Positions 1 to 9,393 of a stretch of 64,000 bases of DNA are shown piece by piece (within the stretch, counting starts at the first letter, position 1; every line of letters starts with the position of its first letter). The notes beneath the pieces were generated by a model. It was not told the origin of the DNA and ran no database searches. It worked only from the letters and a program-made list of their open reading frames with translations. The translations under genes and the position numbers were made by a program. Origin of the DNA: Oscillospiraceae bacterium (lineage in GTDB: Bacteria > Bacillota > Clostridia > Oscillospirales > Ruminococcaceae); NCBI GenBank assembly GCA_017472965.1, contig JAFUNR010000046.1, forward strand, positions 23,117 to 87,116, in the 5' to 3' direction.

Positions 1-607
1 GGGTATCTCCAAATCCATGATGGAAAAGATCATCGGCGCCCGCGCCCGTGAGGCTGCCGGCACCACCACCATCTGCTGCACCCGCTACGGCAACGTCATG
101 TGCAGCCGCGGCAGCGTCATTCCGCTGTTCATCGATCAGATCAAAGCCGGCAAGCCCATCACCGTCACCGATCCCGAGATGACCCGCTTCCTGATGAATC
201 TGGACGAAGCGGTGGATCTGGTCATGTTCGCCTTTGAGCACGCCAACCCCGGTGATCTGTTTGTACAGAAGGCCGATGCCTGCACCATCGGTGATCTGGC
301 CAAGGCCGTGCAGAAGCTGTTCGGCGATACCGGCCTGCGCGTCATCGGCACCCGTCACGGTGAAAAGCTGTATGAGACTCTGCTCACCGCCGAGGAGCGC
401 ATCCGCAGCGAGGATATGGGCGATTATTTCCGCGTATCCGCCGACGGCCGCGACCTGAACTACGACAAATACTTCATCGACGGCAAGGTCAAGACCCAGG
501 CCGACGAAAGCTACACCAGCCACAACACCGAGCGTCTGGATGTGGACGGTGTGGTAAAAAAGATCCTGACCACCGACTATGTGCAGGAGATGCTGAAGAA
601 TAAGTAA
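1..607 (+). CDS. capE: UDP-GlcNAc 4,6-dehydratase/5-epimerase, C-terminal part (CapE/FnlA)
   Basis: Partial gene open at the left edge; the reading frame starts at base 2 and about 201 residues remain. The family is an SDR enzyme that converts UDP-GlcNAc to the 4-keto-6-deoxy, C5-epimerised sugar, the first step to UDP-L-FucNAc. The part seen holds the end of the Rossmann domain (GISKSMMEK) and the C-terminal polysaccharide-synthesis domain (MTRFLMNLDEAVDLV, GEKLYETLLTAEE). capF starts 13 bases downstream, which supports this role over a generic CapD-type dehydratase. Confidence 0.9.
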   Translation, partial: GISKSMMEKIIGARAREAAGTTTICCTRYGNVMCSRGSVIPLFIDQIKAGKPITVTDPEMTRFLMNLDEAVDLVMFAFEHANPGDLFVQKADACTIGDLAKAVQKLFGDTGLRVIGTRHGEKLYETLLTAEERIRSEDMGDYFRVSADGRDLNYDKYFIDGKVKTQADESYTSHNTERLDVDGVVKKILTTDYVQEMLKNK

Positions 608-620
608 CGGAGGCTTTCCC

Positions 621-1751
621 ATGGAAAAGACCGCACCCATTCTTATCACCGGCGCAAAAGGCTTCATCGGCAAAAACCTTGCCGCGGAGCTTGCCAACCG
701 CGGCTTTGCCGAGTTGATGCTCTTTGATATCGATACCGATCCCGCCCTGCTGGAGCAGTATGCCGCCCGCGCGGCCTTTGTGTTCCATCTGGCGGGGGTC
801 AACCGACCCACCGACCCCGCCGAATTCTATACCGGCAACCGCGGCTTTACCGAGCATCTGCTGACGCTGCTGGCCGCCGCCGGCAACACCTGTCCTGTCA
901 CCGTCACCAGCAGCGCACAGGCCGCGCTGGATAACGACTACGGCCGCAGCAAGCGGGAGGCCGAGGAGCTGGTCTTTGCCCACAGCGAGAGCACCGGTGC
1001 GCCGGTGTTCGTGTTCCGGCTGCCGGGCGTGTTCGGCAAGTGGTGCCGACCCAACTACAACAGCGTGGTGGCCACCTTCTGCCACAATGCAGCCAACGGC
1101 CTGCCGCTGCAGGTGCGCGACCCTGCCTATGCGCTGCCGCTGGTGTATATCGATGATGTGGTGCGCTGCCTGCTCGATACCATGGAGGGTCTTGCCCTGT
1201 GTGACCGCAGCGCACGGCCCATCTGCCGTGTGCATCCCGTGTACGAGACCACGCTGGGCTTCCTTGCCGATACCATCTCCTCCTTTGCCGAAAACCGCAC
1301 AAAGCTGGGTGTGGCCGATATGGCCGATCCGCTGGTCAGTGCGCTGTACAGTACATGGCTCAGCTATCTGCCCGCGGATGCCTTTTCCTATCCGCTGAAG
1401 ATGAACTGCGATGCCCGCGGCTCCTTCACCGAATTCCTGCGTACCGCCAATGCGGGACAGGTCTCGGTGAATATCTCCCGCCCCGGCATCGTCAAGGGCA
1501 ACCACTGGCACCACTCCAAGAATGAAAAATTCCTTGTGGTCAGCGGCCGCGGCGTCATCCGTTTCCGCAAGCTGAACACCGACGAGATCATCGAATACCA
1601 TGTCAGCGGCGAAAAGCTGGAGGTGGTGGATATCCCCACCGGCTACACCCACAACATCGAAAATCTGGGCGATACCGATATGGTCACCGTCATGTGGGCA
1701 AACGAGCCGTTCGATCCCGATAAGCCCGATACCTATTTTCTGCCCGTGTAA
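621..1751 (+). CDS. capF: UDP-2-acetamido-2,6-dideoxy-hexulose reductase/epimerase CapF (FnlB)
   Basis: 376 residues, the usual CapF length. The N-terminal two thirds is an NAD(P)-dependent SDR fold (GAKGFIGKNLA near residues 11-21; a YGRSK-type catalytic motif near 109). The C-terminal third is a metal-binding cupin (GNHWHHSKNEKF near residues 293-304). Bifunctional CapF acts second in UDP-L-FucNAc synthesis, epimerising and then reducing the CapE product. A cggagg ribosome site precedes the ATG. It lies between capE and capG in one operon. Confidence 0.93.
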   Translation: MEKTAPILITGAKGFIGKNLAAELANRGFAELMLFDIDTDPALLEQYAARAAFVFHLAGVNRPTDPAEFYTGNRGFTEHLLTLLAAAGNTCPVTVTSSAQAALDNDYGRSKREAEELVFAHSESTGAPVFVFRLPGVFGKWCRPNYNSVVATFCHNAANGLPLQVRDPAYALPLVYIDDVVRCLLDTMEGLALCDRSARPICRVHPVYETTLGFLADTISSFAENRTKLGVADMADPLVSALYSTWLSYLPADAFSYPLKMNCDARGSFTEFLRTANAGQVSVNISRPGIVKGNHWHHSKNEKFLVVSGRGVIRFRKLNTDEIIEYHVSGEKLEVVDIPTGYTHNIENLGDTDMVTVMWANEPFDPDKPDTYFLPV

Positions 1752-1761
1752 GGAGAGCATC

Positions 1762-2904
1762 ATGGCAAACAAGATCAAGCTTATGACCATCATCGGCACC
1801 CGTCCGGAGATCATCCGCCTGTCTGCCGTCATCAAAAAGTGCGATGTGTACTTCGATCAGATCCTGGTGCACACCGGTCAGAACTACGATTACACCCTGA
1901 ACCAGATCTTTTTTGAGGATCTGGGTCTGCGTGCACCGGATTTCTATCTGGATGCTGTGGGCGCGGATCTGGGCGAGACCATCGGCAACATCATCGCCAA
2001 AAGCTATAAGCTGATGGTGGAGCAGAAGCCCGATGCGCTGCTGATCCTCGGCGATACCAACAGCTGCCTTTCCGCCATTGCGGCCAAGCGCCTGCACATC
2101 CCCATCTTCCACATGGAGGCCGGCAATCGCTGCTTTGACGAGTGCCTGCCCGAGGAGACCAACCGCCGCATCGTGGATCATATCTCCGATGTCAACCTGT
2201 GCTATTCCGAGCACGCCCGCCGCTACCTGAATGCCGAGGGCACCGCCAAGGAGCGTACCTATGTCACCGGCAGCCCCATGGCCGAGGTGCTGCACGCCAA
2301 TCTGGAAAAGATCGAAGCCAGCGATGTCCACGCCCGTCTCGGGCTGGAAAAGGGCAAATACATTCTGCTTTCCGCCCACCGCGAGGAGAATATCGATACC
2401 GAGGCCAACTTCCTCAGCCTGTTCAACGGCATCAACGCGCTGGCGGAAAAATACGATATGCCCATCCTGTACTCCTGCCATCCCCGCAGCAAAAAATTCC
2501 TCGAGGCCCGCAATTTCAAGCTGGATGCCCGCGTGCACCTGCATGCCCCGCTGGGCTTCCACGATTACAACTGCCTGCAGATGAATGCCTTCTGCGTGGT
2601 CTCCGATTCCGGCACCCTGCCGGAGGAGAGCAGCTTCTTCACCAGCGTGGGCCATCCTTTCCCGGCGGTGTGTATCCGTACCTCCACCGAGCGCCCCGAG
2701 GCTCTGGATAAGGGCTGCTTCATTCTGGCGGGTATCGCCGGCGACGGCATCGCACAGGCGGTGGATACCGCGGTTGCCATGAATGAAAACGGCGATCTGG
2801 GTATTCCCGTGCCCGTCTACACCGAGGATGTTTCCACCAAGGTGGTCAAGATCATCCAGAGCTATGTGGGCGTGGTCAACAAGATGGTCTGGCGCAAAAG
2901 CTGA
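1762..2904 (+). CDS. capG: UDP-N-acetylglucosamine 2-epimerase family, CapG/FnlC
   Basis: 380 residues from the ATG at 1762 (aaggagag upstream, 10 bases after capF). The open frame extends further upstream only as overlap with capF. WecB-type signatures are present: GTRPEIIRLSAV at the N terminus, HTGQNYD, EAGNRCFDECLPEETNRRI and SDSGTLPEESSFF. By family and position it makes UDP-L-FucNAc from the CapF product in the cytoplasm. A WecB acting on UDP-GlcNAc is possible from sequence alone, but the capE-capF-capG order decides the call. Confidence 0.92.
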   Translation: MANKIKLMTIIGTRPEIIRLSAVIKKCDVYFDQILVHTGQNYDYTLNQIFFEDLGLRAPDFYLDAVGADLGETIGNIIAKSYKLMVEQKPDALLILGDTNSCLSAIAAKRLHIPIFHMEAGNRCFDECLPEETNRRIVDHISDVNLCYSEHARRYLNAEGTAKERTYVTGSPMAEVLHANLEKIEASDVHARLGLEKGKYILLSAHREENIDTEANFLSLFNGINALAEKYDMPILYSCHPRSKKFLEARNFKLDARVHLHAPLGFHDYNCLQMNAFCVVSDSGTLPEESSFFTSVGHPFPAVCIRTSTERPEALDKGCFILAGIAGDGIAQAVDTAVAMNENGDLGIPVPVYTEDVSTKVVKIIQSYVGVVNKMVWRKS

Positions 2905-2984
2905 GTTTCCTGCCAGATAAACAGCGTTTTCTTTCCAAACGGTAATATTTGATTGAATTTATACGGAAAAAGGGGGCTTTGCCG

Positions 2985-4226
2985 ATGCAAAAGCAGCTGC
3001 TGGTGGTCACCCAGCACTTCTGGCCGGAAAATTTCCGCATCAACGATATCGTGCAGGGCTTCCTTGCCGATGGCATCGCGGTGGATGTGCTGTGCGGTCT
3101 GCCCAATTATCCCAGAGGGATCTGGTTTGACGGCTACAGCGAAAAGGGGCCCTTTTACGAGGAGTGGAACGGTGCGCGGATCTTCCGCTGCCGCGAGATC
3201 CCCCGCACCGGCAATTCCTCCGTGCGCATCTTTCTCAACTATGTCTCATGGCCGGTGTATGCCGCGCTGGCTCTGCACAGGCTCAAAGGCCCCTACGATG
3301 CGGTGCTGTGCTACAACACCAGCCCGGTGCTGATGAGCTGGCCTGCCATTCTGGCTGCCCGCCGCTTTAAAGCGCCGCTGACCAATTATGTGCTGGATAT
3401 CTGGCCGGAGAATCTGTATTCCGTACTGGATATCAAAAACAGGCTGCTGCGCAGGATCGCTTCGGCGGTGTCCGACTGGCACTACCGCCGTGCCGACCGG
3501 CTGATCGCCATGAGCCCCGGTCTGGAGACGCTGCTGCGCCGCCGTGTGGGTGAAAAGAATGCCCGCGGCTGTGCGGAAAAGCAAAAGCGCTATACCGTCA
3601 TCCCGCAGTATTGCGAGGATTTTTATGCCGAGCACGCCTGTGATGAAACGCTGCGGACGGAAAACGGCGGCGTTTTCACCCTGATGTTCGCAGGCAATTT
3701 CTCACCGGCGCAGAGCCTGCCCACCGCACTGGAGGCTATGGCTCTGCTGAAAAAAGACCCCGATGCCCCGCCCTGCCGGCTGCTGCTGGTGGGCGACGGT
3801 ATGAGCCGTGCCGGACTGGAACAGCAGGCACAGGCGCTTGCGCTGGGCGATGCGGTGCGCTTTTACGGCAGTGTGCCGCCCGCCCGTATTCCGGCGCTTG
3901 CCGGTGCCTGCGATGCGCTGCTGGTCAGCCTTTCCGATTCACCGGATCTGGGTCTGACCATCCCCGCCAAGCTGGCCAGCTGCATGGCGGCGGCAAAGCC
4001 GCTGCTGGTTTCCATCAACGGCGAGGGCGCGGCTGCCGCTGCCGAAAGCGGCGGCGCGCTGGTATCCCCCGCTTGTGATGCCGCGGCGCTTGCCAAAAAT
4101 CTGACAGTGCTGGCATCCATGCCTGCCGCCGAACGCGCCGCCATGGGCGAAAGGGCCTTTGCCTATTACCGCAGCCATTACCGCCGCGATATGCTGCTGA
4201 AGCAGCTGGAGGATTTTATTCTGTAA
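2985..4226 (+). CDS. GT4 glycosyltransferase, WbuB-like (probable L-FucNAc transferase)
   Basis: 413 residues; the ATG at 2985 is chosen because agggggc lies just upstream. The N terminus (VVTQHFWPENFRINDI, LPNYPRGIWFDGY) and the GT-B C-terminal region (LMFAGNFSPAQSL, DLGLTIPAKLASCMAAAKPLLV) match the WbuB branch of GT4. WbuB-type enzymes transfer FucNAc onto a lipid-linked GlcNAc primer. The order FucNAc genes then WbuB-like gene is the same as fnlABC-wbuB in E. coli O26. The specificity is inferred from this context. Confidence 0.8.
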   Translation: MQKQLLVVTQHFWPENFRINDIVQGFLADGIAVDVLCGLPNYPRGIWFDGYSEKGPFYEEWNGARIFRCREIPRTGNSSVRIFLNYVSWPVYAALALHRLKGPYDAVLCYNTSPVLMSWPAILAARRFKAPLTNYVLDIWPENLYSVLDIKNRLLRRIASAVSDWHYRRADRLIAMSPGLETLLRRRVGEKNARGCAEKQKRYTVIPQYCEDFYAEHACDETLRTENGGVFTLMFAGNFSPAQSLPTALEAMALLKKDPDAPPCRLLLVGDGMSRAGLEQQAQALALGDAVRFYGSVPPARIPALAGACDALLVSLSDSPDLGLTIPAKLASCMAAAKPLLVSINGEGAAAAAESGGALVSPACDAAALAKNLTVLASMPAAERAAMGERAFAYYRSHYRRDMLLKQLEDFIL

Positions 4227-4346
4227 ACCGCAGAGCGGCGGCATTCCGTACAGGCGGGATTCAGGCCTTTTCCATACGCAGATCCGCACGGACGGCGCGG
4301 CCGTCCGTACCCCTCATAAAAAATCAAGGAAAACAGGTGAACGAAA

Positions 4347-5057
4347 GTGAAGATACTTGTCATCATTCCCTGCTACAACGAAGAAGAAAATCTGGAGCGG
4401 GTGGTCGCCCGTCTGCAGAAGGAAGCCCCGCAGGTGGATTTCCTCATCGTCAACGACTGCTCCACCGATTCCAGTGCCGCTATCTGCAAAGCCAACGGCT
4501 GGCGCTTTCTGGATCTGCCCAGCAATCTGGGTATCGGCGGCGGCGTGCAGAGCGGCTACCAGTACGCCGTGGAAAACGACTACGACATCACTGTGCAGAT
4601 GGACGGCGACGGACAGCACGATCCCGCCTATCTGGAGGCGGTGCTGGCGCCTGTTATTGCCGGCGAGCTGGATATGGCCGTGGGCAGCCGCTTCATCACA
4701 AAGGAGGGCTTCCAGACCAGCTTTATGCGCCGGCTGGGCATCCGTATCATCAGCGCCACCATCCGTCTGGTGTGCGGCGCAAAGGTGCGGGATGTGACCA
4801 GCGGCTTCCGCGCTTGCGGCAAAAAGCTCACCGCTTTCTATGCCCGCAGCTACGCGCAGGATTATCCCGAGCCGGAGGCCATCGTCTCCGCCGTGCTGAA
4901 CGGCTACCGCGTGGGCGAGGTGCCCGTGGTCATGCAGGAGCGTATGGGCGGTGTTTCCTCCATCAACCTGCTGCGCTCGGCGTATTATATGATCAAGGTA
5001 CCGCTGGCGCTGCTGGTGTACCGGCTTTCCATCCGCCGCAAGGCCGCACGCAAATAA
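4347..5057 (+). CDS. Glycosyltransferase family 2 (dolichol-phosphate-mannose synthase-like)
   Basis: 236 residues, starting with GTG at 4347 behind a weak aagga site. The GT-A fold is clear: IIPCYNEEENL at the start, VNDCSTDSS, and DGDGQHDP (residues 87-94) as the metal-binding DxD region. There are no C-terminal membrane helices, so it is a soluble or peripheral DPM1/DPG-type transferase. The next gene is a DUF2304 membrane protein, a common partner of such GT2 enzymes in polysaccharide loci, so it probably charges a polyprenyl-phosphate sugar carrier. The sugar cannot be read from sequence. Confidence 0.85.
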   Translation: MKILVIIPCYNEEENLERVVARLQKEAPQVDFLIVNDCSTDSSAAICKANGWRFLDLPSNLGIGGGVQSGYQYAVENDYDITVQMDGDGQHDPAYLEAVLAPVIAGELDMAVGSRFITKEGFQTSFMRRLGIRIISATIRLVCGAKVRDVTSGFRACGKKLTAFYARSYAQDYPEPEAIVSAVLNGYRVGEVPVVMQERMGGVSSINLLRSAYYMIKVPLALLVYRLSIRRKAARK

Positions 5058-5099
5058 GTGCCATCCCCCGAATTTGTAGAAAAGAGAGGTTCCCTCTTT

Positions 5100-5456
5100 A
5101 TGGATAAACTGCAGATCGCGCTGATCATCGGCTCCGTACTGTATCTGGCCGTCATTTTCTGGCTGCTGAAAAAGAATAAGATGTCCATCCGCTATTCGCT
5201 TCTGTGGCTGGCCAGCGGTGCAGTGATGCTGCTGTTCGCGTGTTTCCCTTATCTGGCCAAGGTGCTGCGCGCCATCACCGGGGTGCAGGTGGTTTCCAAC
5301 CTGATCTTTTTGCTGGCCATCGTGTTCATGCTCATCATCCTGCTCAGCCTGACCTCGGCGCTTTCCGCGCTGGTGGATAAGGTCAAGCGGCTGACTCAGG
5401 CCAACGCTCTGCTGGAGGAGCGTGTGCGCCGGCTGGAAAAGCAGCAGCAGGATTGA
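5100..5456 (+). CDS. DUF2304 family small membrane protein
   Basis: 118 residues from the ATG at 5100, with aaagagagg upstream. Three hydrophobic segments (residues about 4-20, 28-46 and 58-85) are followed by a basic, Glu/Gln-rich coiled-coil tail that ends in KQQQD. This is the DUF2304 pattern. It follows the GT2 gene by about 40 bases and probably anchors or helps that enzyme at the membrane. Its biochemical role is not established. Confidence 0.8.
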   Translation: MDKLQIALIIGSVLYLAVIFWLLKKNKMSIRYSLLWLASGAVMLLFACFPYLAKVLRAITGVQVVSNLIFLLAIVFMLIILLSLTSALSALVDKVKRLTQANALLEERVRRLEKQQQD

Positions 5457-5506
5457 TCCCGGCTGTACATCAACCAACCCCCTTTTGAAGGAGGCTCTGC
5501 CGCCCC

Positions 5507-7015
5507 ATGCTGTTCAACTCACTGGAATTCCTCATCTTCTTTCCGGTGGTGTGTCTGCTTTATTTCCCGTTGCCGCAGGCTTTGAAAAAGCCGTGGCTGC
5601 TGGTGTGCAGCTACTACTTTTATATGTGCTGGCACGCAGGCTTTGCGCTGCTGATTTTTGTCTCCACCCTGTCCACATGGGTGTGCGGCTTTTTTATCGA
5701 ACGCTGCACCACGGTGAAGCTGCGGCGGCTGGCGCTGGCGCTGAATCTGGCACTGAATCTGGGCATCCTGTTCACCTTCAAATATTTCGATTTCTTTTCC
5801 GGCAGCATTGCCGCCATCTTCGGCGCAAAGCCGCTGCTGCTCAGCCTGACCCTGCCGGTGGGCATCAGCTTCTACACCTTTCAGGCGCTGGGCTATTCCA
5901 TTGATGTGTACCGCGGGGATATTCCCCACGAAAAAAACTTTCTGAACTATGCGCTGTTCGTCAGCTTTTTCCCCCAGCTGGTGGCCGGTCCCATCGAGCG
6001 TTCGGTCAATTTCATCCCGCAGCTGCACGAGCGCAAATATTTTGATGAGCGCCGTGTCGAAAGCGGCATTGCCCGTATGCTCGTCGGCTTTTTCAAAAAG
6101 GTGGTCATTGCGGACGGTCTGGCCGCTTTCGTGGATGTGGTTTACGCCGCACCGGAGAAATTCAGCGCCGCGCAGCTCATCTTTGCCACCGTGGCCTTTG
6201 CCATCCAGATCTACTGCGATTTCGGCGGCTATTCCGATATTGCCGTGGGCGCGGCGCAGGTGCTGGGCTTCCGGCTGATGCAGAACTTTGACCGTCCCTA
6301 TTTTGCCTCCTCTGTGGATGATTTCTGGCGGCGCTGGCATATCAGTCTTTCCGGCTGGCTGCGCGATTACGTTTATATTCCGCTGGGCGGCAACCGCAAA
6401 GGGGCCTGGCGCAAGCGGCTCAATCTGTTCATCACCTTTCTTGCCAGCGGCCTGTGGCACGGCGCCAGCTGGACCTACGTGGCGTGGGGTGCGCTGCACG
6501 GCATATATCAGGTGATCGGCGATATCACCCGCGGTGTGCGCAAAAAGCTGTATGCCGACTGGAAATTGGAAAATTTCTGGCTCTTCAAGGCGCTGCGTAA
6601 GGTGCTTGGCTGTGTTTTTACCTTTGCACTCACCAATCTTGCGTATGTGTTTTTCCGTGCACAGACCCTGCCGCAGGCCGTTATGGTGCTGCAGCGGATC
6701 TTTGCCGCCGAGGGCGGCAGCCTGCTGGACGGCAAGGTCTGGCTGCAGGCGCTGCAGGGGATCCAGTTTTTCGGCCTGCTGCCGGTGGATGCCCTGAGCT
6801 GGGCGCATATCCTCACCAATACCGGCATCGGTCTGGGGCTCTGCGTGGCGCTGCTGATCCTGCTGGATCTGGGCGAGGGCCGCAGCGGCCGCCTGATCGA
6901 CCGTATCTCCCGCTGTCCCTATCCGGTGCGCTGGGCGTTCTGTCTGGTGCTGCTGGGCGCAATTATGCTGTACGGCAGCTTTGAGCCCTCCGGTTTCTAC
7001 TATTTCCAGTTCTGA
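5507..7015 (+). CDS. MBOAT family membrane-bound O-acyltransferase
   Basis: 502 residues with about ten membrane segments, the AlgI/DltB length. MBOAT signatures are visible: LPVGISFYTFQALGYSIDVYRG, FFPQLVAGPIER, DFWRRWHISLSGWLRDYVYIP, and the catalytic-His region FLASGLWHGASWTYVAWG (about residues 311-328). Such proteins move acyl groups, usually acetyl, across the membrane onto a surface polysaccharide. The next gene, an SGNH-like protein, is the usual extracellular partner. Both fit O-acetylation of the FucNAc polymer made upstream; the target is inferred. Confidence 0.92.
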   Translation: MLFNSLEFLIFFPVVCLLYFPLPQALKKPWLLVCSYYFYMCWHAGFALLIFVSTLSTWVCGFFIERCTTVKLRRLALALNLALNLGILFTFKYFDFFSGSIAAIFGAKPLLLSLTLPVGISFYTFQALGYSIDVYRGDIPHEKNFLNYALFVSFFPQLVAGPIERSVNFIPQLHERKYFDERRVESGIARMLVGFFKKVVIADGLAAFVDVVYAAPEKFSAAQLIFATVAFAIQIYCDFGGYSDIAVGAAQVLGFRLMQNFDRPYFASSVDDFWRRWHISLSGWLRDYVYIPLGGNRKGAWRKRLNLFITFLASGLWHGASWTYVAWGALHGIYQVIGDITRGVRKKLYADWKLENFWLFKALRKVLGCVFTFALTNLAYVFFRAQTLPQAVMVLQRIFAAEGGSLLDGKVWLQALQGIQFFGLLPVDALSWAHILTNTGIGLGLCVALLILLDLGEGRSGRLIDRISRCPYPVRWAFCLVLLGAIMLYGSFEPSGFYYFQF

Positions 7016-7052
7016 CGGTTTGTCTATTTTGCTTTGAAAGGAGAGTGCTCCC

Positions 7053-8183
7053 ATGCGCGTGCTGCGTCTTGTGCTCAAGCTGCTGCTGCTGGCAGTGCCA
7101 CTGGCGCTGCTGCTCATACAGGTCAACTATGCCGTGGATGGCAGCGCTATCCTGCGCGGCGATAAATATGAACTGGAGATCGCCACTGCCTGGCTGGACG
7201 GCAAGGCTGTGGGCAATTTTGACAATACCATCAATGAGCGCAGCGTTATGCGGTTGTATGTGGAGAACCTGCAGCAGGAGCTTGGTACGCTGGTACTGGG
7301 CTCCAGCCGCGCTATGCAGGTGACTGCAGAGATCGCCGGCGAAGAAGGTGGCTTTTTCAACAGCGGCATGACCGGCGCCGACCGCAAGGATGTGCTCTCC
7401 ACCTTCTACCTGTTTGACCGCGCCGATAAACTGCCCGAAAATCTGATCATCGCCGCCGATCCATGGCTGTTTTTTGACAGCGATGCGGCGCTCAACTACC
7501 GCAGTGACGATAACCTCTACCGTGAGTTTCTCAGCCAGCGGCTGGGCTACGAGGTGGAGTTTGTGGCCGAGGATGATTCCGTCCGACAGAAGGCGCTGGT
7601 CTCTTTCGCCTATTTTCAGGAAAATCTGCTCTACCATTTCACCGATCACTCCGCCGATGCCCGTCCCGTCATTCTGCCGGATCAGCTGCTGGATTATGAA
7701 TACGATATCCGCACTGCCGACGGTACCCAGTGGTATATGGAAAGCTTCCGCAACACGCCGCAGGCGGATGTGGATGTCTCTGCGCTGGTGCTCACCGGTG
7801 TGGATTATGCTCAGATGTACGGTTATACACAGGTGGATGCCCGCCTTGCGCAGGAATTCGAGGATTTTCTGGCCTATGCTGAAAGCCGCGGCGTGCAGGT
7901 GACACTGCTGCTCACCCCCTTTCACCCCATCTATTGGGATAAGCTGCGTACCGATCCGGAGTATTCCGGTGTCATGGAGGCCGAAAAGGCCCTGAGGGCC
8001 ATGGCGCAGCGCTGCGGGGTGGAGGTGTACGGCTCCTACGATCCCGCCGCTGCCAATTGCACCAACGAGGATTTCTACGACGGTCTGCATATCCGCCGCG
8101 AGAGCATTGCCAACTATTTTGCCGGCGTGGGCCTGCCCGCACCGCAGCCGGAGGAAATCCCTGCAGAGGAACAGACCGCCTGA
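7053..8183 (+). CDS. Secreted or membrane-anchored SGNH-like protein, MBOAT partner
   Basis: 376 residues with one N-terminal membrane segment (residues about 4-24) and a large extracytoplasmic domain. A block I-like LVLGSSRAM (residues 89-97) and a C-terminal DFYDGLHIRRES resemble the Ser and Asp/His blocks of SGNH/AlgX/DltD-like proteins. The codon context and the ggagag ribosome site match the MBOAT gene 37 bases upstream. It probably completes acyl transfer on the outer face. No close named family was recognised, and the SGNH assignment is from short motifs only. Confidence 0.65.
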   Translation: MRVLRLVLKLLLLAVPLALLLIQVNYAVDGSAILRGDKYELEIATAWLDGKAVGNFDNTINERSVMRLYVENLQQELGTLVLGSSRAMQVTAEIAGEEGGFFNSGMTGADRKDVLSTFYLFDRADKLPENLIIAADPWLFFDSDAALNYRSDDNLYREFLSQRLGYEVEFVAEDDSVRQKALVSFAYFQENLLYHFTDHSADARPVILPDQLLDYEYDIRTADGTQWYMESFRNTPQADVDVSALVLTGVDYAQMYGYTQVDARLAQEFEDFLAYAESRGVQVTLLLTPFHPIYWDKLRTDPEYSGVMEAEKALRAMAQRCGVEVYGSYDPAAANCTNEDFYDGLHIRRESIANYFAGVGLPAPQPEEIPAEEQTA

Positions 8184-8220
8184 TATACCTGAAATAACCG
8201 GATAAAAAGGAAGCGAAACC

Positions 8221-8841
8221 ATGAACAGCATGATCATCGGCATTGCCGGCGGAACCGGCAGCGGCAAAACCACCCTCACGGAGCAGATCGTCCGGCGCTT
8301 CGGCGATCAGGTGGCGGTGCTCTGCCACGATAATTACTACCACGCCCACGACGATATGCCCTATTCCGAGCGCTGCAAGCTGAACTACGATCATCCGGAT
8401 GCCTTTGATTCCGCGCTGATGACCGACCAGCTGCGCCGGCTGAAGGCGGGCGAGACCATCCACTGCCCCACCTACGATTATACACAGCACAACCGCGCCG
8501 CCGCAACCGTCACGGTGCAGCCTGCGCCCGTTATCGTGGTGGAGGGTATCCTGATCCTTGCCGATCCGGTGCTGCGCCAGATGATGGATATCCGCATTTT
8601 TGTGGATACCGATGCCGATGTGCGTATTCTGCGGCGTATCCTGCGGGATGTGGAGCAGCGCGGCCGCAGCCTGCAGAGCGTGGTGGAGCAGTACCTGACC
8701 ACCGTCAAGCCCATGCACGAGCAGTTTGTTGAGCCCAGCAAGCGCTGCGCCGATATCATCGTGCTGGACGGCGGCCGCAATCTGGTGGCGCTGGATATGA
8801 TCATGACCCGTATTGCGGAGCATATCGCCGCAAATTCCTGA
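8221..8841 (+). CDS. udk: Uridine kinase
   Basis: 206 residues, the typical length. It has a P-loop, GIAGGTGSGKTTL (residues 7-19). CHDNYYHAHDDMPYSER, NYDHPDAFD and PTYDYTQHNR are the substrate-binding signatures of Udk. It phosphorylates uridine and cytidine in pyrimidine salvage. aaaaggaa lies upstream of the ATG. It sits downstream of the polysaccharide genes but has no evident functional link to them. Confidence 0.95.
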   Translation: MNSMIIGIAGGTGSGKTTLTEQIVRRFGDQVAVLCHDNYYHAHDDMPYSERCKLNYDHPDAFDSALMTDQLRRLKAGETIHCPTYDYTQHNRAAATVTVQPAPVIVVEGILILADPVLRQMMDIRIFVDTDADVRILRRILRDVEQRGRSLQSVVEQYLTTVKPMHEQFVEPSKRCADIIVLDGGRNLVALDMIMTRIAEHIAANS

Positions 8842-8902
8842 CAGGAAGCCCTTGCCGTCTGCACTGCAGCCGGCGAATGATTATACAAAAAGGAGAAAAT
8901 AA

Positions 8903-9352
8903 ATGATTTACGACATTCTGGAAAATCTGGAGCAGTATACCGGACTGTTTGAGAATCTGGATACCGCCATTGACTGGCTGGTGAACAATGATATCGAGGC
9001 GCTGCCTCTGGGCCGCACCGAGATCTCCGGCAGCGATATCTATATCAATGTCAGCGAGCTGGAAGCCCGTCCCAGCGAGGGCGCACTGTTCGAGACTCAC
9101 TCCGACTATATGGATATCCACATCGATCTGGAGGGTGTGGAGCTGTTCGAGGTAGCGCTGGGCGCTTTGGAAGAGGATACTCCCTACAACGCCGAAAAGG
9201 ATGTGGCGCTGTACCGGGCAGATCTTTCCAATGCCAGCGTTCTGGGGCCGGGGCGCTTCCTTATCACCATGACCGAGGAGCCCCACAAGCCCAACATCGC
9301 CAGCGCGCAGGGAACACATCTGAAAAAAGCCGTGGTCAAGGTACGCCGCTGA
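8903..9352 (+). CDS. YhcH/YjgK/YiaL family (DUF386) protein
   Basis: 149 residues with the DUF386 cupin-like pattern: ISGSDIYINVSELEARP, FETHSDYMDIHIDLEGVE, RFLITMTEEPHKPNIA. Members (EbgC, NanQ, YiaL) help sugar anomerisation or sialic-acid metabolism, and their His residues bind metal. There is no sugar catabolic gene next to it here, so the substrate is unknown. The ribosome site is aaaaaggaga. Confidence 0.85.
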   Translation: MIYDILENLEQYTGLFENLDTAIDWLVNNDIEALPLGRTEISGSDIYINVSELEARPSEGALFETHSDYMDIHIDLEGVELFEVALGALEEDTPYNAEKDVALYRADLSNASVLGPGRFLITMTEEPHKPNIASAQGTHLKKAVVKVRR

Positions 9353-9393
9353 GGTCGTCTGCCGCATCATTGCCGTAAGAAAGGGAAAGTATC

